DNA of 64,000 nt from DATLGB01 sp964242305 (GCA_964242305.1 CAXTBB010000014.1:1-64000), one strand, 5' to 3'. Numbered from the stretch's first letter, positions 1 through 9,212 are shown. Translations and numbers: made by a program. The notes: a model not told the origin generated them from the sequence alone.

Positions 1-1151
1 TCCTTCAGATCCTTGCGGACGATCTGGGACGGCTTCTCGGCGGGCAGCGTCGGGGCCTCGTTGAAGCCGAAGCGCTCCGCCGTCGCGACCAGCCGCTTGG
101 CGCCGAGCTTGGCGCCCAGCGGGGCGAACACGGAGTTGCACGAGTGCGCGAAGGAGACGGCCAGCGAGCCGCCGCAGGACTCACTGGACGCGTTGAAGAG
201 CTTGACCCCGCTCAGGGTCGCGTACGTGCGGACGGGAAAGCTGTCCGACGGCGAGACGACGTGGTGCTGCAGCGATCCCGACAGGGTGATGATCTTGAAC
301 GTCGAGCCGGGCGGCTGGGGCGCGGACACGGCCAGGCCGCCGAGGGCGAGCACGTTGCCGTTGCTCGGCTTGACGACCGCGACGCCGCCGACGCGGCCGC
401 CGAGCGCGTTCTCGGCGATGTGAGACAGGTGCAGGCTGACGGTCGAGTGGACGTCGCGCCCGCGCTTGGCGCCGACCCGCTGGATGACACGGTCGCCGAA
501 GCGCAGCGACTCCGAGGGATGGCCGTTGAGGCGGTCGGCGTAGACGCGCTCGAGCCCCGTGGCGGGCTCGCCGCTCCCGGCCGGGACGCCGGCGATCCCG
601 GCCCCGAGCGAGTCGTTGGCCAGCACCGTCCCGTCGGCGGCCAGCACCTCGCCGCGATGGGGCGCCCGCCCCGCCTTGCGGACCGGCTTCTCGCCCGTGC
701 GCAGGCCCGGCAGCCGCAGCGCGGGCGACCACTTGACCCGGCCCTTGCCGTCCGTGTCGACCGTCGGCAGGGAGATGCGGCCGCGCAGCGTCCCGAAGTC
801 GTCCGTGCGCACCGCCACCGTCGCGCGCACGCGCCCGCCCTTCAGCTTCCCGGGCCGGCCGACGCGGACCGCGCGCGTCCCGGCCGCCCGGTCGGCGGCG
901 TCGTAGGAGCGGGTGAAGCTGGCCAGGTCGTAGCGGCCGTCGGTGAGGGCGTGCATGGCCTTGACGTCGCGCTCGCCCCAGGCGACGAGGAACGCGTCGG
1001 CGGCCTTCTCGCGCCGGTCGTTGGCGGCGTGGTGGCGCTGGACGACGACCACTGCCGCCACGACGAGGCCGACCACGACGACGGCGATGAGGAGGAGGAT
1101 CCAGCGGCCGCCGCGGCCCGGTGAGCGGCGCCGGCGCGCGGGAGAACCCAT
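1..1151 (-). CDS. Penicillin-binding protein (transpeptidase), 3' end beyond the window
   Basis: This gene is read leftwards off the window edge, so only its first 383 residues are present. A single membrane anchor lies at about residues 17-38 after an Arg-rich start. It is followed by an NTF2-like (MecA_N type) region and the start of a penicillin-binding transpeptidase domain. The active-site Ser of the SxxK box (STFK) is residue 283 and the SxN box (SCN) begins at residue 337; the KTG box would lie off the window. The protein would cross-link peptidoglycan outside the membrane. ATG at 1149-1151 is the first start upstream of the anchor. Confidence 0.88.
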   Translation of the reverse strand, partial: MGSPARRRRSPGRGGRWILLLIAVVVVGLVVAAVVVVQRHHAANDRREKAADAFLVAWGERDVKAMHALTDGRYDLASFTRSYDAADRAAGTRAVRVGRPGKLKGGRVRATVAVRTDDFGTLRGRISLPTVDTDGKGRVKWSPALRLPGLRTGEKPVRKAGRAPHRGEVLAADGTVLANDSLGAGIAGVPAGSGEPATGLERVYADRLNGHPSESLRFGDRVIQRVGAKRGRDVHSTVSLHLSHIAENALGGRVGGVAVVKPSNGNVLALGGLAVSAPQPPGSTFKIITLSGSLQHHVVSPSDSFPVRTYATLSGVKLFNASSESCGGSLAVSFAHSCNSVFAPLGAKLGAKRLVATAERFGFNEAPTLPAEKPSQIVRKDLK

Positions 1152-1242
1152 CAGGACGGAGCCGGCCCGGCGGGTGGCCGGCGGGCGGCGTGAGGTCCGG
1201 CGCCGGCGAGCCATTCGCCCGCCGACATTAGGCGAACGGTGG

Positions 1243-2652
1243 TCAGGCCTCGACCGGAACCGGGCGGCGGATGCCCGACAGCGCGCCGGCGGAGGTGAGC
1301 GCGCCGACGAGGGCGAGGATGGCTCCGACGAGGAAGGCGACGCGGAAGCCGTGCGTCAGGCCCGCGGGGCTGTTCCCGGTGGCGGCGCTGGAGGCGATGG
1401 TGGCCAGCACGGCCAGGCCGACCGACCCGCCGAACTGCCGCGACGTGTTCACGAGGCCCGAGGCGAGCCCTGCGCGCGAGCGCTCGACGCCCGCGGTCGC
1501 GGCGATCGTCACCGGCACGAAGGAGAAGCCGAGGCCGAAGGCGGTGACCACGCCGGGGACCAGGATGTCGCTCAGGAACGACCCGTCGGCGGACACGAAG
1601 GAGAACCCGAGGAGACCCAGCGCGATCAGCGTCATGCCGCCCGACAGGACGCGGCCGGGACCGATCCGGCCCGACAGCCGGCCGGCCATGGTCGAGGCGA
1701 TCGCGATCCCGGCCGTCATCGGCAGGAAGGCCAGCCCGGCCTCGATCGCCGAGTAGTGCAGCACCTGCTGCAGGTAGCGCGAGACGAAGTACCACATGGC
1801 GAACACCGCCGAGCCCATGAAGAACACGACGACGTTGGCCGCGGTCACGCTGCGGGTGCTGAAGATGTTCAGCGGCACGAGCGGCCAGCGCGAGAAGCGC
1901 GCCTCGATGGCCACGAACGAGCCCAGCAGCGCGAACCCGCCGGCCATGGTGCCCAGCGTGACGACCGAGCCCCAGCCGTTGACGTCCGTGCGCACGATGG
2001 CGAAGGTGAGCAGGACCAGCCCGGCGGTCACCGTGAGCGCGCCCAGCGCGTCGTAGTGGCGGTCGGCGCGCTCGGTGACCTCGTCGGCGCTGGGGTCGAT
2101 CACCCGGCGGGCGGCCAGCGCGGCGCCGACGGCGATGGGGACGTTGACGAACAGGATCGCCTGCCAGCCGATCAGCTCGGTGAGCACGCCGCCGATCAGC
2201 GCGCCGGCGGCGCCGCCGGCCGCGCCCATGGCGCCCCAGGCGGCCAGGGCCTTGTTGCGCTCGGCGCCCTCGGCGAAGGTGACGGTGAGGATGGACAGCG
2301 TCACAGGGGCGACGACGGCGCCGCCGAGGCCCTGGACGGCCCGGGCGATGATCAGCGGCAGCTGGCCGGACGAGAGCCCGCCGGCCAGCGACGCGAAGCC
2401 GAACAGCGCCAGCCCGGCAACGAACATCGTCCGGGCGCCGAGCAGGTCAGCCGCGCGGCCGCCGAGCAGCAGGAAGCCGGCGAAGGTGAGCGTGTAGGCG
2501 CTGACGATCCACTGCAGGTCGACGTCGGAGAACCCGAGGTCCCTCTGGATGGACGGCAGGGCCACGTTGACGATCGACACGTCGAGGATGACCATGAACT
2601 GCGCCAGGCAGCAGAGGACGAGCGTGTACTTCTTGCGAACCTCTGGTTGCAT
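1243..2652 (-). CDS. DHA2-family MFS drug exporter
   Basis: A 469-residue proton-driven efflux transporter of the EmrB/QacA (14-helix) class. It shows the early helix motif LDVSIVNVALPS, the loop motif GGRAADLLGAR and alternating hydrophobic helices along its length. The open frame extends upstream, but ATG at 2650-2652 is preferred because it lies 11 bases after the stop of the ArsR-like gene, matches the usual family N-terminus and sits inside a palindrome. A TTG two codons earlier is possible. It is the last gene of a TetR-ArsR-exporter run on the minus strand. The substrate cannot be told. Confidence 0.88.
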   Translation of the reverse strand: MQPEVRKKYTLVLCCLAQFMVILDVSIVNVALPSIQRDLGFSDVDLQWIVSAYTLTFAGFLLLGGRAADLLGARTMFVAGLALFGFASLAGGLSSGQLPLIIARAVQGLGGAVVAPVTLSILTVTFAEGAERNKALAAWGAMGAAGGAAGALIGGVLTELIGWQAILFVNVPIAVGAALAARRVIDPSADEVTERADRHYDALGALTVTAGLVLLTFAIVRTDVNGWGSVVTLGTMAGGFALLGSFVAIEARFSRWPLVPLNIFSTRSVTAANVVVFFMGSAVFAMWYFVSRYLQQVLHYSAIEAGLAFLPMTAGIAIASTMAGRLSGRIGPGRVLSGGMTLIALGLLGFSFVSADGSFLSDILVPGVVTAFGLGFSFVPVTIAATAGVERSRAGLASGLVNTSRQFGGSVGLAVLATIASSAATGNSPAGLTHGFRVAFLVGAILALVGALTSAGALSGIRRPVPVEA

Positions 2653-2661
2653 GTGCAACCA
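2644..2661. promoter_or_regulatory. Perfect 8-bp inverted repeat over the exporter start codon
   Basis: TGGTTGCA, a TG spacer and TGCAACCA form a perfect palindrome covering the exporter ATG and the gap after the ArsR-like gene. It could be an operator or a small mRNA hairpin that masks the start. Its role is inferred from position only. Confidence 0.5.
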
Positions 2662-2663
2662 CG

Positions 2664-3090
2664 TTACTCGGTGTTGCCGAGAAGCGCCGCGACCACGCGA
2701 CCCTCCTGTTCTCCCTGGTGCGTGTGGACGATCCCCTCGAGCTGCTGCGTGAACTCGGCCAGGGCGGCGGCGGCCGCCGCCCACCCCTCCGAAGACAGCT
2801 GGAGGTCGACGTTGACGACCTCCTCCGGCCTGGGCACGGAGCGGTAGTGGTGCTCGACGGCGCCGCGCCGCGGCGTCTCCCGGACGAGCTCGATCAGGCC
2901 GAGCAGGGCCAGGATGCGGACGTGATAGCTGACGTTGCCGAGCTTCTCGTCCAGTTCGGAGGCGATCTCCTTGGGGCTGGCCTCACCCGAATCGAGCCGC
3001 GCGAGGATGCGGGCACGAAGGGGGTGGCCGAGAGCCGTGATGATTCCCTGGTCAGTGATCCGAGAGACTGTACTGAACGAAACTGTTCAC
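2664..3090 (-). pseudogene. ArsR-like winged-helix regulator with a frameshift near its start
   Basis: The long reading frame encodes a winged-helix DNA-binding domain (ALGHPLRARILARL, then the recognition region LGNVSYHVRIL) and ends in TAA at 2664-2666. That frame runs back only to a TGA and has no ATG, GTG or TTG before the DNA-binding domain. A GTG at 3088-3090, 11 bases after the TetR stop, starts a natural-looking N-terminus (MNSFVQYSLSD) in another frame that stops at about 3052. Joining them needs a one-base correction near 3052-3062. It is either a sequencing error or a recent lesion. If intact it would regulate the exporter 11 bases downstream. Confidence 0.65.
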
Positions 3091-3101
3091 TCGACACGAC
3101 G

Positions 3102-3752
3102 TCAACGACGGGCCGGTTTCCAGCACTGCATCGCCGTCTCGAGCTGTGCCGTGTCCAGGCTCTCGTGGGGCAGCGGGGCGTGGTTGCCGGCACGCAGCCC
3201 GTCGAGCAGCAGCGCCGCGTAGCGCTCCCAGACGGTGTCGTCGACGGCGCCGGCAAAGTCGACGGTGGCGCCGATCATCACGGAGATGACGGTGAAGTCG
3301 GCGAGCACGACGTCCTCGCGCAGGGCGCCGGCGGCCTTGGCCCGTTCGATGACCGCCTCCAGCAGCGGCATCACCCGGGCGCGCATCGCGTCGACCTTCT
3401 CGCGACCGTCGACGCTCTGGTGCAGCAGCTGCTTGAGGCCGCGGTTCTTGGCCTGGGCGCGCATGTTGTCCAGGTAGAACCCGGTCAGCGACTCCCAGGC
3501 GTCGGGCACCGCGGCGGCGGCCTCGGCACGCGCGATGATGTCCGCGAGGTGCTCGTCGAAGAGGGCGTCGACGATCTCGTCGCGCGAGCGGAAGCGGCGG
3601 TAGGCGGTCCCGACGCCGACGCCCGCCTCGCGGGCGATGTCGTCCAGGGAGACCTCGAGCCCGCGCTCCGCGAAGAGGGTGCGCGCCGCGTCGAGCAGCC
3701 GTCGGCGATTGCGCTCCGCGTCGGCGCGAAGGGGACGCTCCTGGATGGACAT
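3102..3752 (-). CDS. TetR/AcrR-family transcriptional regulator
   Basis: A 216-residue one-component repressor. The N-terminal helix-turn-helix (about residues 16-62) carries the family pattern RRLLDAARTLFAERG followed by AGVGVGTAYRRF; the remainder is a helical ligand-binding domain. It is divergent from the DHA2 exporter at 3812, with 59 bases between the two starts. An AACCGG-CT-CCGGTT palindrome lies in that gap, so it probably represses the exporter and itself. A TACACT box (3760-3765) ends seven bases before the ATG, suggesting leaderless transcription. Confidence 0.9.
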   Translation of the reverse strand: MSIQERPLRADAERNRRRLLDAARTLFAERGLEVSLDDIAREAGVGVGTAYRRFRSRDEIVDALFDEHLADIIARAEAAAAVPDAWESLTGFYLDNMRAQAKNRGLKQLLHQSVDGREKVDAMRARVMPLLEAVIERAKAAGALREDVVLADFTVISVMIGATVDFAGAVDDTVWERYAALLLDGLRAGNHAPLPHESLDTAQLETAMQCWKPARR

Positions 3753-3780
3753 AGGTCACAGTGTAGACATCAACTGGAGG

Positions 3781-3794
3781 AACCGGCTCCGGTT
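3781..3794. promoter_or_regulatory. Putative TetR operator
   Basis: AACCGG-CT-CCGGTT is a perfect 6-bp inverted repeat midway between the divergent TetR and exporter starts. This is the usual site for a TetR-family operator; binding is inferred. Confidence 0.55.
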
Positions 3795-3811
3795 GTGCTA
3801 CAAATGGAGTC

Positions 3812-5284
3812 ATGTCCTCCGCTTCCTCCCCCAACGCTCCCGTGATGGACCGGGCGCTCATGCTCGTCGCGGGCACGGTCGTCCTCGGCGTCATCATGTC
3901 CATCCTCGACGTGACGGTCGTCAACGTCGCGCTGAACACGCTGTCGAAGGACTTCGACTCCCCGCTGACGACCGTGCAGTGGGTCGCCACCGGCTACACG
4001 CTGGCGCTGGCCACCGTCATCCCGCTGACGGGCTGGGCGGCGGATCGCTTCGGCACCAAGCGCCTGTACATGACGTCCATCGGCCTGTTCCTGGGCGGCT
4101 CCGTGCTCAGCGCGTGCGCCTGGAGCGCCGAGTCCCTGATCGCCTTCCGGGTCATCCAGGGTCTTGGCGGCGGCATGCTGATGCCCGCCGGCATGACGAT
4201 CCTGACCCGCGCCGCCGGCCCGCAGCGCGTCGGCCGGATCATGGGCGTGATCGGCATCCCGATGCTGATGGGCCCGGTCCTCGGCCCGATCATCGGCGGC
4301 TTCCTGGTCGACAACGCCTCCTGGCGCTGGATCTTCCTCATCAACGTGCCGATCGGCGCCGCGGCTCTGATCATGGCCTTCCGCGTCCTGCCCCGTGACG
4401 TCCCCCAGCCCGCCCACCGCCTCGACTGGCTGGGCATGCTCCTGCTCTCCCCGGGCCTGGCCGCGGTCATCTACGGCCTGGCCGAGTCCAACTCCGCGGG
4501 CGGCTTCGACCACCCGCAGGTCTACGGGCCGATGATCGCCGGCGCCGCCGCGGTGGCCGCGTTCTTCGCCCACGCCGTCCGCAACCCCGAGACGGCGCTG
4601 ATCGACACGCGCCTGTTCCGCAACCGCACCTACTCGGCCTCCCTCGTCACCCAGGGGATGTCGGCGATCGCCCTGTTCGGCGGCATGCTGCTGATGCCGC
4701 TCTACCTGCAGGCGGTGCGCGGCGAGTCGGCGATGGCCACCGGCCTGCTGCTGGCCCCGCAGGGCCTCGGCGCGATGATCACCATGCCGATCGCCGGGAA
4801 GCTGACCGACAAGACCGGCACCGGGCGCATCGTCCCGTTCGGCCTCGTGCTGGTCGGGCTCGCCTTCGCCGGGCTCACCCAGCTGTCGGCGACGGAGTCC
4901 TACTGGCTGGTCGGCGCGAACCTGTTCGTGCTCGGGCTGGGCATGGGGGCGACGATGATGCCGACCTTCTCCGGCGCCATCCAGACCCTGCGTCGCTCGG
5001 CGATCGCCCGCGCGACCACGACCCTGAACATCAACCAGCAGGTGGCGGCGTCCATCGGCACCTCGGTGCTGTCGGTGATCCTGGCCGGCAAGCTCAGCGA
5101 CGGACGCGGCGCCGCCGCCGGAGCCGACGCGTTCGGGTCGACGTTCATGATCGCCTTCGGACTCGTCGTGGTGGCCTTCGTGGTCGCCTCGCTCCTGCTG
5201 CCGAAGGTCAAGCCGGACGCGCCGGTCGAGGACGAGGACGCGCTGGCCCTGGAGGCCGAGGCGCCGGTCCTGGCGATGGCCTAG
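3812..5284 (+). CDS. DHA2-family MFS drug exporter
   Basis: A 490-residue, probably 14-helix drug/proton antiporter. Family signatures are LDVTVVNVALNTL (about residues 32-44), GWAADRFGTKR (74-84) and the antiporter motif GPVLGPIIGG (154-163). The C-terminal tail is acidic. It is divergent from the TetR gene at 3102-3752, the likely regulator. Its stop codon overlaps that of the convergent diguanylate cyclase gene. Confidence 0.9.
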   Translation: MSSASSPNAPVMDRALMLVAGTVVLGVIMSILDVTVVNVALNTLSKDFDSPLTTVQWVATGYTLALATVIPLTGWAADRFGTKRLYMTSIGLFLGGSVLSACAWSAESLIAFRVIQGLGGGMLMPAGMTILTRAAGPQRVGRIMGVIGIPMLMGPVLGPIIGGFLVDNASWRWIFLINVPIGAAALIMAFRVLPRDVPQPAHRLDWLGMLLLSPGLAAVIYGLAESNSAGGFDHPQVYGPMIAGAAAVAAFFAHAVRNPETALIDTRLFRNRTYSASLVTQGMSAIALFGGMLLMPLYLQAVRGESAMATGLLLAPQGLGAMITMPIAGKLTDKTGTGRIVPFGLVLVGLAFAGLTQLSATESYWLVGANLFVLGLGMGATMMPTFSGAIQTLRRSAIARATTTLNINQQVAASIGTSVLSVILAGKLSDGRGAAAGADAFGSTFMIAFGLVVVAFVVASLLLPKVKPDAPVEDEDALALEAEAPVLAMA

Positions 5285-6276
5285 TCCGGATAGGAGGGGA
5301 GGGCGGGACCCGCCAGGACGGTGTCCCGCCCGCCGCCGCGCTTGGCCTCGTAGAGCGCGAGGTCGGCGCGGCGCTGCAGGTCGACCATGCTCTCGTCGGC
5401 CGCGGCCAGCACCACGCCGGCCGAGAAGGCGGCGCTCGCCGGGGTCTGCGCCCGCAGCCGGGAGACGGCGCCGATGACGTCGTCGGCGTTGCTGTCGACG
5501 AGCAGGACGCTGAACTCGTCGCCGCCCAGGCGGGCGATGACGTCCTCGGCCCGGAAGGCGGTCCGCATGCGCTCGGCGGTCTCGCGGATGAGCCGGTCGC
5601 CCTCGTCGTGGCCCATCGTGTCGTTGGCCTCCTTGAGGGCGTCGAGGTCGATCGCGACCACGCCGATGGCGCTCCCCGCCCGCCGGGCGCGAGCGAGCTC
5701 GCGGCTGGTGGCCTCGGCCCAGCCGCGGCGGTTGAGCAGTCCCGTCAGGTCGTCGAGGAGCGCCTGTTCGCGCAGCGCCGCCGTCAGCCGCCGGGTCTCG
5801 CGGCTCACGGTGCTCAGCGATCCGACCACGGCGGAGGCGATCACGAACACGAGCGTCGCCTGGGCCCAGTCGACCGGGTAGGCGGGCGCGCCGAAGACGA
5901 GCATAGGGACGAAGCAGCACAGGGCCAGCACCACGATCCCGCCGATCAGCTCCGGCCGCCGCGCCTGGACGCCGAACCAGATGGTCGGCATCAGCAGCAG
6001 CACCGCGTAGCGCGACCCGACGCCGCCCGAGTAGGCCTGCATGGCGGTCAGGGCGGGCACGCCGCTGAGCGCGAAGACGAACCGCATCGCGGAGCGCCGC
6101 GGCGCCAGCACGACGACGACGGGGGCCAGGGCGGCGAGGAAGACGCCGGCGAAGAAGACCCCGAAGTCGGCGCTGTCGTGGCCCGCCGCCGCGAGGGCGA
6201 GCGGGACCAGGTTGCCCAGGATCGCGAAGAGGATCGCCTGGCGGGTCTGGGATCGAGTGAGTGCAGGCGGCTCCAT
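5281..6276 (-). CDS. Membrane-anchored diguanylate cyclase (GGDEF)
   Basis: A 331-residue protein that should make cyclic di-GMP from two GTP. The first 160 residues hold about six hydrophobic helices, a likely membrane sensor with no named domain. A GGDEF domain follows, starting at DDLTGLLNRRG. The exact GGDEF signature is at residues 251-255. RAED at 242-245, five residues earlier, fits the RxxD product-inhibition site. The domain therefore looks active and feedback-regulated. Confidence 0.88.
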   Translation of the reverse strand: MEPPALTRSQTRQAILFAILGNLVPLALAAAGHDSADFGVFFAGVFLAALAPVVVVLAPRRSAMRFVFALSGVPALTAMQAYSGGVGSRYAVLLLMPTIWFGVQARRPELIGGIVVLALCCFVPMLVFGAPAYPVDWAQATLVFVIASAVVGSLSTVSRETRRLTAALREQALLDDLTGLLNRRGWAEATSRELARARRAGSAIGVVAIDLDALKEANDTMGHDEGDRLIRETAERMRTAFRAEDVIARLGGDEFSVLLVDSNADDVIGAVSRLRAQTPASAAFSAGVVLAAADESMVDLQRRADLALYEAKRGGGRDTVLAGPALPSYPD

Positions 6277-6325
6277 CCCTTCGGTTCGCCATCGGCATCC
6301 CCGCCGCGGGTAGTGAGGCGCAGTG

Positions 6326-7771
6326 TCAGCCGGTGGCCAGCGAGAACAGCTCGTCGCCGTACTTCTCGCTGAAGTAGGCGAGCACGGGCCCGATCTGCGC
6401 GAGCAGGTCGGACCCGGGTGCGACGGCGGCGGTGAACGAGCTCAGGTAGAGCACGTTCTTGAAGAACAGGACCAGCTGGGTGGGGACCTGGAAGCCGTGG
6501 GCGGCCAGGGTGGTGACGACGCCGCCGAGGGTGTCGCCCAGCGCGTCCACGGTCAGGCCCGGCGGCAGCGCGTCGATGACCGTCTGCAGATCGGCCACCA
6601 TCTCCGGGGTCGGTGGCGGCGCGCCGAAGGACTGCAGCGCCTCGAGCTGGCGGGCGGCGTCCATGGCGGCGAAGCCGAGCAGGAAGCGGACCAGGCCGGC
6701 GCGCTCGGCGGCGTTGAGGCGGCCGCAGATGCCGAAGTCCACCAGCGAGAAGCCGTCGCCGGCCACGAGCACGTTGCCGGCGTGCAGGTCGCCGTGGAAG
6801 CGGCCGTAGGCGAGCGTGCCCTCCAGCACGCCCTTGATGGCGAGGTCGAGCAGGCGCGGGCCGTCGGCGACCGGCGCGCGGTCGTAGGGCTCGCCGGGCA
6901 CGGCCTCCATGACCAGCACGCGGTCGGTGACCATGCCGGGGATGGGGCGGGGGAAGCGGCAGTAGTCCAGGCCGGCGTCCTCGAAGCAGGCGCCCAGCTC
7001 GACCATGTTGAGCGCCTCCAGGCGGAAGTCGAGCTCCAGCAGCGACAGCTCGGCGAACAGCTCCACGAAGCCGGGTAGGTTGGCCACCCGCAGGGTGGCG
7101 GACGCCCGGTGCGCGGCGGCCGCGACGAGCGCGAGCGCCTCGATGTCCTGGGCGAACTTGCGCCGCAGCTCGGGGCGGCGGACCTTGACGACCACGTCGG
7201 TGCCGTCGGCCAGCCGGGCGCGGTGGACCTGGCCGATCGACGCGGCGGCGAACGCCTCCGTCTCGAGGTCGACGAGCTCGTCGAAGCGCTCGCCGAGCTC
7301 CGCCCTGATGCGGGCGACGGCGATCTCCCCGTCCACGGGCGGGACGCGGTCGCGGCACCAGCCGAACGCCTGGACCCAGGCGGGCGGCAGCAGGCCGTCG
7401 GCGGAGGCGATGAACTGGCCGAGCTTCACGTAGGCGGGGCCGCCGGCGCGGACCAGCTGCTCCGCGGCTGCCACCCCGCCGGTGCCCGAGGGGCCGACCG
7501 GCAGCCCGAACGCCCCTGCGGCGGCGGTGAGGATCTCCAGCGGCGCCGCGCCGGCCATGCGCCAGCCGGTGGTGGCGAGCGTGGCCACGGTGTCCACCCA
7601 CACCCGCGGGCGGGCGAGCAGCGCCGCCTCGCGCTCCAGCCGGGCCCGGACGGGCGTCAGCTCGCGCTGCCAGATGGCGGCCTCCTCGCGCAGCCAGGGG
7701 CGGCCGGCGACCCAGGGGGAGGCGGCGACGAGCGCCCGGTGATCAGGAAGCGGGAGCGGAGCGGTTGCCAT
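6326..7771 (-). CDS. AarF/UbiB (ABC1) family protein kinase-like protein
   Basis: A 481-residue atypical kinase of the AarF/ADCK/UbiB family, linked elsewhere to isoprenoid-quinone metabolism. Visible motifs are the family KLGQ box (about residues 116-119), the Ala-rich nucleotide loop AAASIGQVHRA, the HGDLHAGN catalytic loop and the metal-binding DFG. ATG at 7769-7771 is chosen over one five codons upstream because a TACCAT box (7778-7783) ends six bases before it. It lies just downstream of HMG-CoA reductase on the same strand, which fits an isoprenoid link by inference. Confidence 0.85.
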   Translation of the reverse strand: MATAPLPLPDHRALVAASPWVAGRPWLREEAAIWQRELTPVRARLEREAALLARPRVWVDTVATLATTGWRMAGAAPLEILTAAAGAFGLPVGPSGTGGVAAAEQLVRAGGPAYVKLGQFIASADGLLPPAWVQAFGWCRDRVPPVDGEIAVARIRAELGERFDELVDLETEAFAAASIGQVHRARLADGTDVVVKVRRPELRRKFAQDIEALALVAAAAHRASATLRVANLPGFVELFAELSLLELDFRLEALNMVELGACFEDAGLDYCRFPRPIPGMVTDRVLVMEAVPGEPYDRAPVADGPRLLDLAIKGVLEGTLAYGRFHGDLHAGNVLVAGDGFSLVDFGICGRLNAAERAGLVRFLLGFAAMDAARQLEALQSFGAPPPTPEMVADLQTVIDALPPGLTVDALGDTLGGVVTTLAAHGFQVPTQLVLFFKNVLYLSSFTAAVAPGSDLLAQIGPVLAYFSEKYGDELFSLATG

Positions 7772-7795
7772 GCGCCCATGGTACATCGTTTCGTG

Positions 7796-8971
7796 TCATC
7801 GTCGCGACCGTCCGTACAGGTCGTGAGCGGCGACCCACTCCTCGGCGACGATCGCCGAGCCCAGCGACAGCTCCCCGCACAGCACGGTGGCGGCCACGAT
7901 CTCCGTGAACTTGCGCACTTTGTCCTTGCCGTAGCAGCCGAGCATCTCCAGGCACTCGCGCTGCGTGGCCAGGTGCGTGCCGCCGCCGTAGGTGGCCACG
8001 ATCAGCGACGGGATGGTCACCGAGTAGTAGTAATCGCCGTTCTCGCGCAGCTCGACGTAGACGAGCGCCGCGCTGGACTCGGCGACGTTGGCGGCGTCCT
8101 GGCCGGTGGCGATGAACATGGCCGTGATGCCGTTGGCGGAGTGGGCGCCGTTGTTGTTGACGCCCGACATGAAGCCGCCCAGGTTGGAGACCTGGCGCGC
8201 GCGGTACATGAGCGTGGAGTCCGTGCGCATGACGCTCTTGAGCAGGTCGTTCGGGATCGTCGCCTCGGCGATGACCCGCTTGCCGCGGGTGCGCAGCACG
8301 TTGACCTGCGAGGTCTTCTTGTCCGTGGCGAAGTTGGACTCCAGGAAGAACTGCTCGATGGCCGGGTACTGCTCGGTGATCCAGTGGCAGGCCGCCTGGG
8401 TCGCCTTGCCGGTCAGGTTCTGGCCGGCGGCGTCCCCCGTGGTGTAGTTGAAGCGCGTGTAGAGGATGCGGCTGGCCGAGTACTGCTCGATCTCCTGCAG
8501 CTTCCCGGACTTCGTCGTCGACTCGGCAACGGCCTTGATCTCGTCGAAGTGCGCCTCCAGCCAGGTCCCGAACGCGCGCGCCTCGCGGGCGCTGGGGAAC
8601 AGGAACGACGGCGCGCGCTGCATGTGGTCGCCGACGACGGTGACGGTGACGCCGCCGGCCTCGTGCAGCAGCCGCATGCCGCGGTTGTAGGAGGCCACCA
8701 GCGTCCCCTCCGCGGTGGCCATGGGGACGTAGAACTCGCCCTGGGCGTGCTCGCCGTTGACGAGCAGCGGGCCGGCGATGCCGAGCGGCACCTGGGCGAC
8801 GCCGGTGAAGTGCTCGACGTTGCCGGTCAAGGTCGACGGGTCGACGGAGAAGGACCCGACGTGGTCCAGCGCCGCCCCCGTCTGCTCCTGCACGAAGGCG
8901 CGGCGGGTGGCCGCCGCGTCCGTCGTGTAGTCGTTCTCGCGGTCACGGGGGACGGGGGTGCGGTCGGCCAT
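7796..8971 (-). CDS. Hydroxymethylglutaryl-CoA reductase, class I-like
   Basis: A 391-residue enzyme that would convert HMG-CoA to mevalonate with NAD(P)H. The substrate loop HFTGVAQVPLGIAGPL leads into the catalytic Glu88 region (ATAEGTLVAS). Lys218/219 lie in ATDKKTSQVN, Asp292 in ATGQDAANV and a C-terminal His383 completes the tetrad. The GDAAGQN stretch corresponds to the family DAMGxN nucleotide site. The layout is class I. No other mevalonate-pathway gene is in the window. A TAGGGT box (8978-8983) ends six bases before the ATG. Confidence 0.9.
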   Translation of the reverse strand: MADRTPVPRDRENDYTTDAAATRRAFVQEQTGAALDHVGSFSVDPSTLTGNVEHFTGVAQVPLGIAGPLLVNGEHAQGEFYVPMATAEGTLVASYNRGMRLLHEAGGVTVTVVGDHMQRAPSFLFPSAREARAFGTWLEAHFDEIKAVAESTTKSGKLQEIEQYSASRILYTRFNYTTGDAAGQNLTGKATQAACHWITEQYPAIEQFFLESNFATDKKTSQVNVLRTRGKRVIAEATIPNDLLKSVMRTDSTLMYRARQVSNLGGFMSGVNNNGAHSANGITAMFIATGQDAANVAESSAALVYVELRENGDYYYSVTIPSLIVATYGGGTHLATQRECLEMLGCYGKDKVRKFTEIVAATVLCGELSLGSAIVAEEWVAAHDLYGRSRR

Positions 8972-9002
8972 ACCGGCACCCTAAACGGGGTATGAGAGCG
9001 AC

Positions 9003-9194
9003 ATGGGACTCACCGACAAGATCAGCGGCCGCGTCAAGCAGGCCGCCGCAGACCTGAAGGGCGACGCCGCGCTGCACCGCGAGGGACAGCAGGAGGAACG
9101 CAAGGGCGAGGCCAAGGAGGAGCTCACCGAGGCACGTCGCCAGGCCGACCTGAAGGCCGAGGAAGTCGCCAACCTGGAGCGCACGACGCGGTAG
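9003..9194 (+). CDS. CsbD-family stress protein
   Basis: A 63-residue, highly charged Lys/Glu/Ala-rich protein beginning MGLTDKISGRVKQAAADLKG, the classic CsbD start. CsbD-like proteins are induced by general stress and have no known reaction. It is divergent from HMG-CoA reductase, with 31 bases between starts. Confidence 0.88.
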   Translation: MGLTDKISGRVKQAAADLKGDAALHREGQQEERKGEAKEELTEARRQADLKAEEVANLERTTR

Positions 9195-9212
9195 GCGGGG
9201 TAGCGTCGGGCC

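Noticed and set aside
943..2847. A 634-codon plus-strand open frame opposite the first exporter
   Set aside because: Its translation is Arg/Gly/Asp/Gln-rich low-complexity, without helices or motifs. The opposite strand encodes a coherent transporter; it is an antisense artefact of high GC.
3770..6298. An 842-codon minus-strand open frame opposite the second exporter and overlapping the GGDEF gene
   Set aside because: Composition is that of a GC-shadow, and real domains on the other frames (transporter, GGDEF) explain the region.
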